DNA of 64,000 bases from Variovorax sp. PAMC28562 (GCF_014303735.1 NZ_CP060296.1:1127501-1191500), one strand, 5' to 3'; positions 17,236 to 26,681 are shown, counted from the first letter of the stretch. Numbers and translations are program-made. The notes: generated by a model from the sequence alone, not told the origin.

Positions 17236-17727
17236 ATGAACGATGAACTGTTGAGGGGGGCGACGCCTCGAAGCGTCATGACGAAAGAAGACATGTTGAC
17301 GACAACTATGGAAAGACCAACGGAGATGACCTTATCCCTTCGTTCCGTGCGACCGAACATCGTGCAGTCGATTCGCGCATTCCGCGTCAACGATCTGCAG
17401 GAAGCAGCGCACGCGGCGGGCCAGCACTTTCTCTATGCGAATCTGGGCAACGCCCAGACCAAGCAAGACGTGCTCGACCTGATTGCCCAGCAGTTCACCT
17501 TCCCGGCGCATTTTGGGAAGAATTTCGACGCGCTGTACGACTGCATGACAGACCCGTTGCATAAATCAGGCCCGCAGCCCGGTTTCATCATCGTGCTCGA
17601 GCAGATTCCGGCCAACGCCAAGTTCGACAAGGAAGCACGCGAGCAACTGCTCGATATCTTCCGCGACGCCTCGGACTACTGGGGGGATCGAAAGATACCC
17701 TTCAGGTGCTTTTATTCTTTTCTGTAG
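17236..17727 (+). CDS. Barstar-family ribonuclease inhibitor
   Basis: A 163-residue cytosolic protein whose last 110 residues match barstar: 'DVLDLIAQQFTFPAHFGKNF' runs into 'DALYDCMTD', which keeps both barstar Asp residues (Asp35 and Asp39 equivalents) that plug the RNase active site. It lies 7 bases after the secreted RNase gene and should protect the cell from unexported enzyme. The start is uncertain: ATG 17236 is the first after the RNase stop, but ATG 17278 would also leave the full barstar fold. The first 50 residues have no family counterpart. Confidence 0.82.
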   Translation: MNDELLRGATPRSVMTKEDMLTTTMERPTEMTLSLRSVRPNIVQSIRAFRVNDLQEAAHAAGQHFLYANLGNAQTKQDVLDLIAQQFTFPAHFGKNFDALYDCMTDPLHKSGPQPGFIIVLEQIPANAKFDKEAREQLLDIFRDASDYWGDRKIPFRCFYSFL

Positions 17728-17921
17728 CCCGTTCTGCACACACCAGCCAAGCAGAACGGGCGAAAGAGGCTTCGCAGGGCACCGACGTGCTCTCGGGCAT
17801 CGACCTCACCGTCGACCCCACAGCGGAAAAGATGCCGACCGACAAACTCGTCGATGTGTCGCCACTGGCGCTGCGCATGAGCAGCCCATTCAACTCCAAC
17901 TATTGGCTTTCAGCTGCCTGA
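17706..17921 (+). CDS. Small hypothetical protein
   Basis: A 71-residue frame overlapping the 3' end of the barstar gene by 22 bases. Its codons keep the high third-position GC of neighbouring genes over most of its length, especially from 17760 onwards, which is the only reason to call it. The N-terminus is mildly hydrophobic and the rest is polar ('SGIDLTVDPTAEKMPTDKL'). A perfect 10-base inverted repeat (17728-17737 with 17751-17760) lies inside its 5' part. No family recognised; it may not be expressed. Confidence 0.35.
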   Translation: MLLFFSVARSAHTSQAERAKEASQGTDVLSGIDLTVDPTAEKMPTDKLVDVSPLALRMSSPFNSNYWLSAA

Positions 17922-17952
17922 AGTGCCCGAGGGCGGCCATAGAGGCCAAGAG

Positions 17953-17976
17953 GAAAAGCCCGCAATGCGGGCTTTT
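17953..17976. terminator. Bidirectional intrinsic terminator
   Basis: GAAAAGCCCGC pairs with GCGGGCTTTTC around AAT. The flanking A and T runs let it work in both directions. It lies 1 base beyond the rsmA stop (minus strand) and about 30 bases after the small hypothetical frame (plus strand). Confidence 0.85.
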
Positions 17977-17977
17977 C

Positions 17978-18775
17978 TCATTGTGTGACTTTCGTCGCGC
18001 AGTCTGGGGGCACGGCTTGGGCTAAAGCCACGTATTCCGCGACGGGTACTTCTTCAGCGCGGCGCTGCGCATCGAACTCGCCTTCGAAGCCATGCGTCTC
18101 CAGCCATTTGCCCAATGTGTGGCGCATGATTTTCCGACGCTGGCTGAAGGCCACCTGGACGATCTCTCCGAGCCGCTTGACATCGACTGCCGGCGGAAGG
18201 GCCAGCGGCACCATGCGCACGATGGCGCTGTCGACGCGTGGCGGCGGATCGAAGCTCTCGGGCGGTACGAACAGCACGTTGGCCATTTCGTAGCGCCACT
18301 GCAGCATCACGCTCAGGCGGCTGTAGTCGGACGTTGCCGGCTTGGCGACCATGCGATCGATCACTTCCTTTTGCAGCATGAAGTGCTGGTCAACCACCCG
18401 ATGCGCTGAATCGAGCAGGTGAAACAGGATCGGCGTCGAGATGTTGTACGGCAGGTTGCCGACCACGCGCAGCCCCGTTGCCGGCGGCACCGCCAGGCGA
18501 TCGGCCAAAGCACCGAAATCGACCTTCAACACATCCGACTCGATGACGTCGAGCTGGCCATGACCGCGCAACCTCACTGCCAGATCGCGATCGAGTTCGA
18601 TCACGGTAAGACGACCTAGACGCTCGACCAGCGGCTGCGTGAGTGCAGCGAGGCCTGGGCCGATCTCGACCATGGCGTCGCCCGGCTGAGGCCCGATCTC
18701 GTGCACGATCGCATCGATGATCCCGCCGTCGGTCAGAAAGTGCTGGCCGAAACGCTTGCGCGGGATGTGCTTCAC
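17978..18775 (-). CDS. rsmA: 16S rRNA (adenine1518/1519-N6) dimethyltransferase
   Basis: A 265-residue KsgA-type methyltransferase that dimethylates two adenines in helix 45 of 16S rRNA during 30S maturation. It begins '[15 protein letters not shown]', the family N-terminus, at GTG 18773-18775, one base after the surA stop; the open frame beyond that overlaps surA and is not coding. '[15 protein letters not shown]' is the SAM site and '[14 protein letters not shown]' is the NLPY catalytic motif that contacts the target adenine. Last gene of an lptD-surA-rsmA operon and closed by the terminator at 17953-17976. Confidence 0.95.
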   Translation of the reverse strand: MKHIPRKRFGQHFLTDGGIIDAIVHEIGPQPGDAMVEIGPGLAALTQPLVERLGRLTVIELDRDLAVRLRGHGQLDVIESDVLKVDFGALADRLAVPPATGLRVVGNLPYNISTPILFHLLDSAHRVVDQHFMLQKEVIDRMVAKPATSDYSRLSVMLQWRYEMANVLFVPPESFDPPPRVDSAIVRMVPLALPPAVDVKRLGEIVQVAFSQRRKIMRHTLGKWLETHGFEGEFDAQRRAEEVPVAEYVALAQAVPPDCATKVTQ

Positions 18776-18776
18776 A

Positions 18777-20192
18777 TCAACTTTGCGGCGGTTCGCGGTA
18801 CTCGACGTACGCGCGGGCACGGACTTCTTGCGCCCAGGTTTCGAATGCCTCGTCGGCCTTCTTCTCACGCAACTCGGCACGCGCCGTTTCGCGCTGCTCG
18901 GCCTGGCTGAGCTTGGATTCGCGGCGCCCCTCGACCTGGATAAGGTGCACCCCAAAACGCGAGACCAGCGGATCGCTGATCTGGCCGGGTGCCAACCGAT
19001 CCATCGCTTCTTCGAACTCGGGCACGAATTGACCCGGTCGCGACCAGCCCAGCTCGCCGCCGTCCTTCGCACTGCCGTCTTGCGAATTGTCTTTCGCCAT
19101 GGCGGCGAAATCAGCCGATCCGCTCTGGATGCGGCGCTTGAATTCGGCCAGTTTGGCCACTGCATCCGATGTCGGGAGCTTGGGGTCGCTGCGCAGCAGG
19201 ATGTGGCGCACTTGCGTTTGCGTGACCACGCCTTCGGCGGACCCGGCCTCGCCCTTGGCAAGCACCTTGATCACATGAAAACCAGCGCCCGAACGAACCG
19301 GCCCGGCAATGCCGTTGACCGCGACCGATTGCGTCGCCTCGACGAACAACGGCGGGTATTTGTCGGCGCTGCGCAAGCCGATGGCGCCGCCATTTACGCG
19401 TTCCGGAGAATCCGACAGGTCGCGCGCCAGCTTGGCGAAGTCTTCGCCCGCCTTGGCACGCTGCGCAATGCCCAGTGCCTTTTGCTGTGCCTTGGCGACA
19501 TCCGCCGCGCTGGCACCGTCCGGCACCGCGACCAGCACCTGAGCCAGATTGATATCGGGTGCATTCGCTTTCGGGCTCAGCTTTTGCTCGCGCAGGTACT
19601 GGTCGACATCCAGGTCGGTGATCTTCAGCTTGTTGTCGACTTCCCGGTCGCGCAGGCGCGTCAGCGTCAGCTGATTGCGCAGGTCGCTACGGAACTCGTC
19701 GAGCGTGATGCCATCGGCCTTGACGCGGGCGCGCAACTCGCTCAGGCTGAGCTGGTTCTGGCGCGCCACGGTCTGCTCGGCCTGCTCGATCGCGACATCG
19801 TCGACGTTGACTCGCGTCTCTTTCGCGAGCTGCAATTGCGCACGCTCCAGGACAAGCCGCTCCAGCACCAGGCGCGCAAGCTCAGCTCGCGGCACGCGCT
19901 CGGCCTCAGCGTTTTCTTTCATCACGCGAGACATCCGCGACTGCACTTCGGTGTTGGTGATCGGCTCCGAATTCACCAGCGCCACGATGTACTCCGCCGA
20001 GCGCTGCACGGCCGGGCCGGACGCCGCCGCTGCGGGTGCTGCCGCGCCCGGTGCGGGAGCCACACGCGGGCCGGTACGCATGATGTCGGTGATGCCGCGA
20101 CCGCTTGGGCGAAAGCCTTGCGCCTGTGCGCTGGACGTAACGACCAATGTCGCAAAACAGGCCAGAGTAAGGGTGGATCGGATGTGGTTCAT
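18777..20192 (-). CDS. surA: Periplasmic chaperone and peptidyl-prolyl isomerase SurA
   Basis: A 471-residue outer-membrane-protein chaperone. Residues 1-25 are a signal peptide ('[16 protein letters not shown]'). An Ala/Pro linker leads into the SurA N-terminal helical domain ('[19 protein letters not shown]'), then two parvulin PPIase domains: about residues 220-325 ('[13 protein letters not shown]...') and 335-440 ('[18 protein letters not shown]', '[19 protein letters not shown]'). It escorts unfolded porins and LptD through the periplasm. It lies 22 bases after lptD, its best-known client, in the same operon. Confidence 0.95.
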   Translation of the reverse strand: MNHIRSTLTLACFATLVVTSSAQAQGFRPSGRGITDIMRTGPRVAPAPGAAAPAAAASGPAVQRSAEYIVALVNSEPITNTEVQSRMSRVMKENAEAERVPRAELARLVLERLVLERAQLQLAKETRVNVDDVAIEQAEQTVARQNQLSLSELRARVKADGITLDEFRSDLRNQLTLTRLRDREVDNKLKITDLDVDQYLREQKLSPKANAPDINLAQVLVAVPDGASAADVAKAQQKALGIAQRAKAGEDFAKLARDLSDSPERVNGGAIGLRSADKYPPLFVEATQSVAVNGIAGPVRSGAGFHVIKVLAKGEAGSAEGVVTQTQVRHILLRSDPKLPTSDAVAKLAEFKRRIQSGSADFAAMAKDNSQDGSAKDGGELGWSRPGQFVPEFEEAMDRLAPGQISDPLVSRFGVHLIQVEGRRESKLSQAEQRETARAELREKKADEAFETWAQEVRARAYVEYREPPQS

Positions 20193-20214
20193 GGCAGATG
20201 TCCTGGCAGATGGC

Positions 20215-22617
20215 TCAGTCGTAATTGGTGAAGCGGCTCGCGCCGGGATAGGGCGCGCGCAATGGCTGATAACGCTGAATGTTTTGCGTCAGCGTGCGCA
20301 GCGGGCTGGTGCCCACACTGGCAAAACCGACGAACTCGAGCTGGAACATGAGCCGCGTCCCCGCTGAGACCTGGCCGGTGCTCAAACGTTCCAGCACCAC
20401 GCGGCCGATCCAGCAGCAGCCGTCGTATTCGAAGCCGAGCACGCCATCGGTCAAGGTCTTGTCCTGGATGCTGTAGTTGAGGCGGCCGACCGCGTACCAG
20501 CGCCCACCACCCGCGCCGCGCCCCGGCCCCAGGTCTTTGCCCTTGTCGCCCCACAGGTCGTTCAGCGGCCACTGGAAGCCGACGTCGATCGACTTGTTGC
20601 CGTCGCTACCGCCGGCCGTCGTCGGCGCCTGGAAGCGGTATGACGCAGTGAGGTTGTGATACTGCTCCGGGCTATAACGTGCCGTGACCGCGGTGCGCAC
20701 CGAACGGTGCGTGTCGGCGTTGTACTGGAACGTCGTGTCCAGGCTCCATTTCGACGTCCAGTTGATCTGGGCGCCCAGCAGCAGATCGCTCACCCCGGCC
20801 GGCGAGGCGACAGACGCAGCAGTCGATCCGGTGGCGGGCAGCGTCACGTCCTGGTCCCGGATGCGGTAGCGCTGCGCGATCCCGAAGCGCGCGGCCTCGG
20901 CACCGGTGTCGGCGTCGTACAGGCGCGTGGTCAGGCCGACCGTGAGCGCATTGGTGGCCGACACCCGGTCGTGTCCTGAAAACTCGTTCTCGGTGTAGAC
21001 GGTCGCGAAATTGAAGTCGTTGGACGCACTGTCGTAGACCGGCAAATTACTCTGGTTGCGGTACGGCGTGTAGACGTAATAAGCGCGCGGTTCCAGCGTC
21101 TGGCGGAAGGCACGCCCGAAGAAATTGGCATCGCGCTCGAAGATCAAGCCGCTGTCGAGGCTGAAGGTCGGCACAGTACTTGACGCGCTGGTCGAGCCGT
21201 TGGCCAGCGCTGAGTCGAGCTGGTAGCTGGCGGTGTGCAGCTTGAGCTTGGGGATGATGAAACCGCCCGACGACAAGAGCGGCCGGCTGATCTCGCCCTC
21301 GGCGAACACGCGGTCGCCGTTGGGCTGCAGCTGCACCGACGGATCGGCCCTGAAGCGCGTGTAGTCGGTCGCCAGCTTGATGTCCAAGCCGTGCCAGTCG
21401 TACTTGGCATAGTTGGCGGTGATTTGCGGCAGTCGATCGTACGGGGGCGTGATGGTCGAGGCGTCGTACTGCAGCGTCTGGTACTTGGTCGCGCCGAAAG
21501 CGCCGCTCCAGTCGTCCTTGCTCCAGTTGAGCGCGCCATTGGTCGCCAGGAGCCGCGAGGTCAGCGACGGGGTCCGCGTGAAATCGCGCCAATAGTTGTC
21601 GTCGCTCACGCGGTTGATGTTGAACACCATGCCGAGCGAATCGAGCCCGAAAGGCTTGGGATCGAAGGTTTGCTCATGGTGCGTCCAAAGACCCCAGCGC
21701 TTGCGATCGCGCAGCTCGTCCGTCGGCATGTAGTCGAAGCGGATCTGGCCGGAGTACTTGTCCTCGAGGTATCGAAATTCGCTGCCCAGATTGACGCCGC
21801 GCTTGCTCATCAGGTCCGGATAGAAGGTCGCATCCCGGTTGGGCGCGATGTTCCAGTAATACGGCGCCGTGATGTCGACTCCGTTGACACTGCTGATGCC
21901 CACCGTCGGCGGCAGGAAGCCGGTCTTGCGATCGTTGTTGAGCGGGAAGCTCATGGACGGCAGCGCCGGCGTGCTGATGCCCATGAAGCTAAGGCGAGCA
22001 TCGGTCGCCACGCCGACGTTTTCTTCGGAGTCGGTGGTGAGCGTCGCAGCGGTCAGGAGCCAGGCCGGCATCCAGCCGGGATAGTCCTCGCGCCGACACG
22101 TGGTGTATGTCGCCTGGCGAGCGACCGACACATTGCTGTCGACGAAATCGATTCGCTCGGCGTCGCCATGGGCACCCGTGGCGAGGAATCGATAACGCAC
22201 GTTGTTGAAAAAACCCTCGAAGGTTTCGAGCTTCAACTCGAGCTCGGGGCCCTCGTAGACATTGCCCGCCTGATTCACGCGGACATTGCCCCGGGCCTTG
22301 GCCAGATCGTCCGGCTGGTAGTACTCGAGACGGTCGGCGTTGATGACGGTATCGCCCCGCCGCATCGATGCATGGCCTTCGACGATCGTTTCAAGATCGG
22401 GTCGGCCCGACAGCTTGTCGCCATCGACAAAGCTCGGGAGCTGACCCCGCTCGGCTGGCGGCAATGTTTCGGTGAGCTGCGGCGTGCGCTTGAGCATGAG
22501 CGGCGGATCGACGGCGGGCGCATCCTGCGCCAGCGCGCCGTGCGCATGCAGCAACGCAAGTGACAGCGCGGCCAGAGGCAGCGGCGCGCGGCGACGACGC
22601 CACATGGCTCGTTTCAT
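20215..22617 (-). CDS. lptD: LPS-assembly outer-membrane protein LptD
   Basis: An 800-residue precursor of the beta-barrel that inserts lipopolysaccharide into the outer leaflet. Start ATG 22617 gives a charged N-region with four arginines and a signal peptide ending 'HAHGALAQ'. The N-terminal OstA/LptA-like jellyroll follows ('DTVINADRLEYYQPDDLAKA', 'GNVRVNQAG'), then a long beta-barrel rich in alternating aromatic strands up to the end. Cysteines are visible near 'TTCRREDYPG' and near the C-terminus ('GCCWIG'), consistent with the disulphides of LptD. The partner LptE is not in the window. Divergent from amgK. Confidence 0.95.
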   Translation of the reverse strand: MKRAMWRRRRAPLPLAALSLALLHAHGALAQDAPAVDPPLMLKRTPQLTETLPPAERGQLPSFVDGDKLSGRPDLETIVEGHASMRRGDTVINADRLEYYQPDDLAKARGNVRVNQAGNVYEGPELELKLETFEGFFNNVRYRFLATGAHGDAERIDFVDSNVSVARQATYTTCRREDYPGWMPAWLLTAATLTTDSEENVGVATDARLSFMGISTPALPSMSFPLNNDRKTGFLPPTVGISSVNGVDITAPYYWNIAPNRDATFYPDLMSKRGVNLGSEFRYLEDKYSGQIRFDYMPTDELRDRKRWGLWTHHEQTFDPKPFGLDSLGMVFNINRVSDDNYWRDFTRTPSLTSRLLATNGALNWSKDDWSGAFGATKYQTLQYDASTITPPYDRLPQITANYAKYDWHGLDIKLATDYTRFRADPSVQLQPNGDRVFAEGEISRPLLSSGGFIIPKLKLHTASYQLDSALANGSTSASSTVPTFSLDSGLIFERDANFFGRAFRQTLEPRAYYVYTPYRNQSNLPVYDSASNDFNFATVYTENEFSGHDRVSATNALTVGLTTRLYDADTGAEAARFGIAQRYRIRDQDVTLPATGSTAASVASPAGVSDLLLGAQINWTSKWSLDTTFQYNADTHRSVRTAVTARYSPEQYHNLTASYRFQAPTTAGGSDGNKSIDVGFQWPLNDLWGDKGKDLGPGRGAGGGRWYAVGRLNYSIQDKTLTDGVLGFEYDGCCWIGRVVLERLSTGQVSAGTRLMFQLEFVGFASVGTSPLRTLTQNIQRYQPLRAPYPGASRFTNYD

Positions 22618-22728
22618 TTCAGGCATCGGCACGGTGCAAGGGTTCGTCGGGAAACGGCGCAACTGGGCCGGTGGTTGCAAGGAGGTCGGCTGCGCGGCTG
22701 CGAGTCGGATTTGTAGAATCGATTATCC

Positions 22729-23892
22729 ATGACAGCCTCCTCGTCTCCCGCCCCTGAAAACACGACCCCGGTACAACCGTCGCAGCCCTTCGAAGCTGTC
22801 GATGCGATCGTCTGGCCAGACACGGCCCGGTCCGCAGCCTTCGACGGCTGGCTGGCGAACCTGGTGACAACACAACGGTTGCGTCCGGACACCGTGCGCC
22901 TCGCGTCCGCCGATGCGAGCTTTCGCCGGTATTTCAGGGTCGACACTGCCGACGGCACGACACGCATCGTGATGGATGCACCACCCGACAAGGAAGACAG
23001 CGCCCCCTTCGTGAAGGTCGCTGCCCTGATGCGCGAGGCCGGCGTGACAGCGCCCGCGGTGCTCGACTGGGATCAAAGGTACGGCTTTCTGCTGCTCGAC
23101 GATCTGGGCCACCGCACGATGCTCGACCTCGTCGACCCGGCGAATGCCAACGCCAGCCGGCCGCTATACGACGAGGCGATCGATGCGCTGATCCGCTGGC
23201 AGCTCGCATCGCGCCCGGACGTATTGCCGCCCTACGACCGCGCCTTGCTCGAACGCGAGCTCGCCCTTTTTCCGCAGTGGTACATCACGCAGCACCGCGG
23301 CATGGCGGTCACCGGCAAGTTGCAGGAGCGGCTGGAACGCAGCTTCAAGCTCATCGTAGAGAGCAACCTGGCCTCGCCCAACGTCTATGTGCACCGCGAC
23401 TTCATGCCGCGCAACCTGATGGTTCGCGACGGTGCTGCAAGCGGCTTGCTTGGCGCTGCCAACGACATCCAGGGCGGTACGCGCCTTGGTGTCCTGGACT
23501 TTCAGGACGCGGTCTACGGCCCGATCACCTATGACATCGCCAGCTTGTTGCGCGATGCTTTCCTGAGCTGGGATGAAGCGTTCGTGCTCGATGTCACCGT
23601 GCGCTATTGGACCGCCGCCCGCAAGGCCAAGCTGCCGGTCGATGCCGACTTCGGCGCCTTCTATCGTGCGGTCGAGTGGATGGGTTTGCAACGCCACCTG
23701 AAGGTCGCTGGCATCTTCGCGCGCCTCACCTTGCGCGACGGCAAGCCGAAGTACCTGGCCGACACGCCCCGCTTCATCGCCTACATTCGCGCCACTGCGG
23801 CCCGGTACACGGAACTGACGCCACTGCTGCGCGTGATCGACGAAGTCGAAGGCAACACGGCTTTGTCCGGCTTCGCGTACGGCCGCGTCTGA
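22729..23892 (+). CDS. amgK: Sugar kinase of the aminoglycoside phosphotransferase fold, AmgK-like
   Basis: A 387-residue kinase. 'VYVHRDFMPRNLMV' is the HxDxxxxN catalytic loop of the APH fold and 'LGVLDFQDAVYGPITYDIAS' holds the metal-binding Asp. N-terminal residues 50-110 form the nucleotide lobe ('ASFRRYFRVDTADG'). The close relatives divergent from lptD in Pseudomonas and betaproteobacteria are AmgK, which phosphorylates MurNAc and GlcNAc at the anomeric carbon for cell-wall recycling. The usual partner nucleotidyltransferase gene murU is not adjacent here; rsmE begins 1 base after the stop. Confidence 0.82.
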   Translation: MTASSSPAPENTTPVQPSQPFEAVDAIVWPDTARSAAFDGWLANLVTTQRLRPDTVRLASADASFRRYFRVDTADGTTRIVMDAPPDKEDSAPFVKVAALMREAGVTAPAVLDWDQRYGFLLLDDLGHRTMLDLVDPANANASRPLYDEAIDALIRWQLASRPDVLPPYDRALLERELALFPQWYITQHRGMAVTGKLQERLERSFKLIVESNLASPNVYVHRDFMPRNLMVRDGAASGLLGAANDIQGGTRLGVLDFQDAVYGPITYDIASLLRDAFLSWDEAFVLDVTVRYWTAARKAKLPVDADFGAFYRAVEWMGLQRHLKVAGIFARLTLRDGKPKYLADTPRFIAYIRATAARYTELTPLLRVIDEVEGNTALSGFAYGRV

Positions 23893-23893
23893 A

Positions 23894-24643
23894 ATGCCAC
23901 GGTTTCATTGTTCGGTACCGTTGAGTGCCCGTGTATCACTGGACCTGCCAGCAGGCGCTGCGCGCCATGTGCAGGTGCTGCGCATGCAGCCTGGCGATGC
24001 GCTGACGCTGTTCGACGGCAGCGGCGGCGAGTACGACGCGACGGTCGAGCGCATGGGCCGCAGCGATGTTGCAGTCATGGTCGGCGACCATCGTTCGATT
24101 GAGCGCGAAGCGGCGCGTGCCGTGCACCTCGTCGTCGGCATGCCGGCGAACGAGCGCATGGACTGGCTGGTCGAAAAGGCAACCGAATTGGGCGTCGCGA
24201 GCATCCAGCCGCTGATGACGGCGCACGGCGTGTTGCGCCTGGCCGGTGAACGTGCCGACAAGAAGCGCGCGCATTGGGAAGCCATCGCCATCGCCTCGTG
24301 CGAGCAATGTGGACGCAACGTCGTGCCGGTGATCCATCCGGTCCGGTCGTTCGCTGCGTGGCTCGGTTCGATGCCTTCAGAAGTGGCGCCGGCGGATGCA
24401 CCGGCACGCTTCGTCCTCAGCCTGGCGGACGGGACGCGTCCCTTGAACGCCGTGCTTCCGACGATCGGTGGCCGCGACGCACTGGTCTTGAGCGGGCCCG
24501 AAGGCGGCCTGAGCGGCAGCGAAGAGCAAGAGGCAATTGGGCACGGCTTCATGCCGGCCACGCTCGGTGCCCGCGTACTGCGCGCTGAAACCGCAGCGCT
24601 GGCGGCATTGATGTTGTTGTCCGACGCATCCGAAGCCCGCTAA
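23894..24643 (+). CDS. rsmE: 16S rRNA (uracil1498-N3)-methyltransferase
   Basis: A 249-residue SPOUT methyltransferase. The N-terminal PUA-like part starts 'MPRFHCSVPL' and includes 'HVQVLRMQPGDALTLFDGSG'. The C-terminal trefoil knot has 'LVLSGPEGGLSGSEEQEA' and 'LGARVLRAETAALAAL', the SAM-binding motifs of RsmE. It methylates U1498 of 16S rRNA in the assembled 30S subunit. One base separates it from amgK, so the two are co-transcribed. Confidence 0.93.
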   Translation: MPRFHCSVPLSARVSLDLPAGAARHVQVLRMQPGDALTLFDGSGGEYDATVERMGRSDVAVMVGDHRSIEREAARAVHLVVGMPANERMDWLVEKATELGVASIQPLMTAHGVLRLAGERADKKRAHWEAIAIASCEQCGRNVVPVIHPVRSFAAWLGSMPSEVAPADAPARFVLSLADGTRPLNAVLPTIGGRDALVLSGPEGGLSGSEEQEAIGHGFMPATLGARVLRAETAALAALMLLSDASEAR

Positions 24644-24674
24644 GCCCCTGAACCCTGTTCCGCCCGTTCCTCCG

Positions 24675-26060
24675 ATGCTTGCCCTCAAACTTCGTCGCCT
24701 CGCTTCTGTCACTTCCGCAATCGCGCTCCTTTGCTCGAGCGCGCTTCACGCCCAAGGCTTCAATGCCGTGGCGCCAACGCCGCTGCAGGTGCCACCCGCA
24801 GTCGACAAGGCGTTCGAACAACTGATGGCCTCACCGGTCATCAAGCAGTTGCTCGAAGCGGTGCAAGCCGACCACACCCGCTCGATCGAAGACCTGAAGA
24901 TGCTGACCGAGATAGAAGCGCCGCCTTTCAAGGAGCAGAAGCGCGCCGAGGCTTATCTCGCACGCATGAAAGCACTCGGCCTCGCCGATGCACGCATCGA
25001 CAGCGAAGGCAACGTCGTCGGCCTGCGCAAAGGCACCGGTAACGGTCCCAAGCTGTTGATCTCGGCGCACCTCGACACGGTGTTTCCGGCCGGCACCGAC
25101 GTCAAGGTGAAAGAGCGCGACGGCAAGCTCTACGCGCCCGGTATTTCAGACGACGTACGCGGCCTGTCGGTGCTGCTGTCATGGCTCAAGGTACTCAACG
25201 ACAACAAGGTGCAGACCGTCGGCGACCTGCTCTTCGTCGGCAATGTCGGCGAAGAAGAGCTGGGCAACCTGCACGGCATGAAGCACATTTTTGCCGAGCA
25301 TCGCGACATCGACGGCATGGTCGGCCTCGAGCCGGCACCCGATGGTGCCGTGCTCGTGCTGGGCACCGGCAGCCATCGCTATGAAGTGACCTTCAAAGGT
25401 CCGGGTGGGCACAGCTACGGCGCCTTCGGCCAGGTGCCGAGTGCCATCCACGGCATGGGCCGCGCCATCGCCAAGATCGCCGACATCCAGACGCCGAGCG
25501 TGCCGCGGACGACCTTCACTGTTGGCACCGTGGGCGGCGGCACCTCGGTCAACACCATTGCGCCCGACGCGCGCATGGCGATCGACATCCGCTCCGATGC
25601 GATGGCGCCGCTGCTCGAAACCGAGAAGAAAATCCTCACCGCTGTGGACGAAGCCGTCGCCGCGGAGAACAAGCGCTGGAACGTCGACACGCTGACCGTA
25701 TCGACCAAGCTCATCGGCGATCGCCCGGGTGGCCGCACGCCGGGCGATTCGGTCATCGTCGAAGCAGCAGTGCGATCGAACACCGCCTTCGGCCTCAAGA
25801 CGCTGATGTCCGGTGCCAGCACCGACGCCAATGTGCCGATGTCTCTCGGCATCCCCGCCATCGTCATCGGCGGCGGCGGAAAGACCGGCAACTTTCATGC
25901 GCTGTCGGAATGGATCGACGTCACCGATGCGTGGAAGGGTGCGCAGAACTCGCTCTTCACCGTGCTCGGGCTGGTCGGCGTGCAAGGCGTGAGCGAACCA
26001 CTGCTGGCAAAGCGCCCGCCTCGGACGGCTGTCGTCGGTCAGGCAACGGCGCCGAAGTAA
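24675..26060 (+). CDS. Secreted M20 family metallopeptidase
   Basis: A 461-residue di-zinc peptidase with a signal peptide (residues 1-26, 'AIALLCSSALHAQ'). The metal-site motifs of the M20/CPG2 clan are present: 'LISAHLDTVFP' (His and catalytic Asp), 'APGISDDVRG' (bridging Asp), 'VGNVGEEELGNLHG' (catalytic Glu and ligand), 'GLEPAPDG' and 'GNFHALSEWID' (last His). The lid domain follows 'KGPGGHSYGAFG'. It should hydrolyse peptides or N-acyl amino acids in the periplasm. The substrate is not predictable. It begins 31 bases after rsmE. Confidence 0.85.
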   Translation: MLALKLRRLASVTSAIALLCSSALHAQGFNAVAPTPLQVPPAVDKAFEQLMASPVIKQLLEAVQADHTRSIEDLKMLTEIEAPPFKEQKRAEAYLARMKALGLADARIDSEGNVVGLRKGTGNGPKLLISAHLDTVFPAGTDVKVKERDGKLYAPGISDDVRGLSVLLSWLKVLNDNKVQTVGDLLFVGNVGEEELGNLHGMKHIFAEHRDIDGMVGLEPAPDGAVLVLGTGSHRYEVTFKGPGGHSYGAFGQVPSAIHGMGRAIAKIADIQTPSVPRTTFTVGTVGGGTSVNTIAPDARMAIDIRSDAMAPLLETEKKILTAVDEAVAAENKRWNVDTLTVSTKLIGDRPGGRTPGDSVIVEAAVRSNTAFGLKTLMSGASTDANVPMSLGIPAIVIGGGGKTGNFHALSEWIDVTDAWKGAQNSLFTVLGLVGVQGVSEPLLAKRPPRTAVVGQATAPK

Positions 26061-26162
26061 TTGCAGCAAGACGGCGCGCCCGGTAGGGAAAAGACAGTTT
26101 CCTTTATTCCGCGCGTCGACCGACAATGCCAGCAGTTCTGTCACACGCACGAGGGGAAACTC

Positions 26163-26651
26163 ATGGGATTGTTCGATTCGATAGTCGGTCAGGTGTTGGG
26201 CGGGTTGCCTCAGTCGCAGTCGGCACCGCAGGGCGGTATGCCTGCCAGTGGCATGCCCATGGGTGGCGGCCTGGGCGGACTCGGTGACCTCGGCGGTTTG
26301 GCCGGCGCACTCGGCGGCCTGCTTGCCAACAACGGGTCGCAAGGCGGCCTCGGCGGCTTGGTCTCCAAGTTCGAGCAAGCCGGCCTCGGCGATGTCGTCG
26401 GCTCGTGGATCGGCAAAGGCGACAACGTGCCGATCTCTGGTGGTCAGCTCAATGACGTGCTCGGCAATGACACCGTGGCGAGCATCGCCAGCAAGTTGGG
26501 CATCAACGCGGCGACGCTGTTGCCTCTGCTGGCGACCATGCTGCCGCAGTTGATCGACCATCTGACGCCGCACGGACAAGTCCCTGCTCAGGGATTAGGC
26601 CAGCACGACGATTTGTTGTCGTCGTTGAGCGGATTGCTTCAAAAGGGCTAG
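26163..26651 (+). CDS. YidB-like DUF937 protein
   Basis: A 162-residue protein starting 'MGLFDSIVGQVLG'. A glycine-rich N-terminal third ('GGGLGGLGDLGGLAGALGG') is followed by the conserved DUF937 core: 'GDVVGSWIGKGDNVPISGGQ' continuing with 'LNDVLGNDTVASIASKLG' and 'LLPLLATMLPQLIDHLTP'. There is no signal peptide. In E. coli YidB the family has no proven function. The gene ends just before a strong terminator. Confidence 0.8.
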   Translation: MGLFDSIVGQVLGGLPQSQSAPQGGMPASGMPMGGGLGGLGDLGGLAGALGGLLANNGSQGGLGGLVSKFEQAGLGDVVGSWIGKGDNVPISGGQLNDVLGNDTVASIASKLGINAATLLPLLATMLPQLIDHLTPHGQVPAQGLGQHDDLLSSLSGLLQKG

Positions 26652-26681
26652 CAACGAAGCCCGCAGGTTTCATCGCAAGTC

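Noticed and set aside
17702..17899. 65-codon minus-strand frame opposite the small hypothetical gene
   Set aside because: The plus-strand frame has the more coding-like third positions; this one lacks a ribosome site.
18717..20231. 504-codon open frame on the plus strand
   Set aside because: Antisense to surA; composition of an out-of-phase frame.
21235..22563. 442-codon open frame on the plus strand
   Set aside because: Antisense to lptD, no motifs.
25179..26579. 466-codon open frame on the minus strand
   Set aside because: Runs antisense through the secreted M20 peptidase and YidB-like genes; no recognisable domain.
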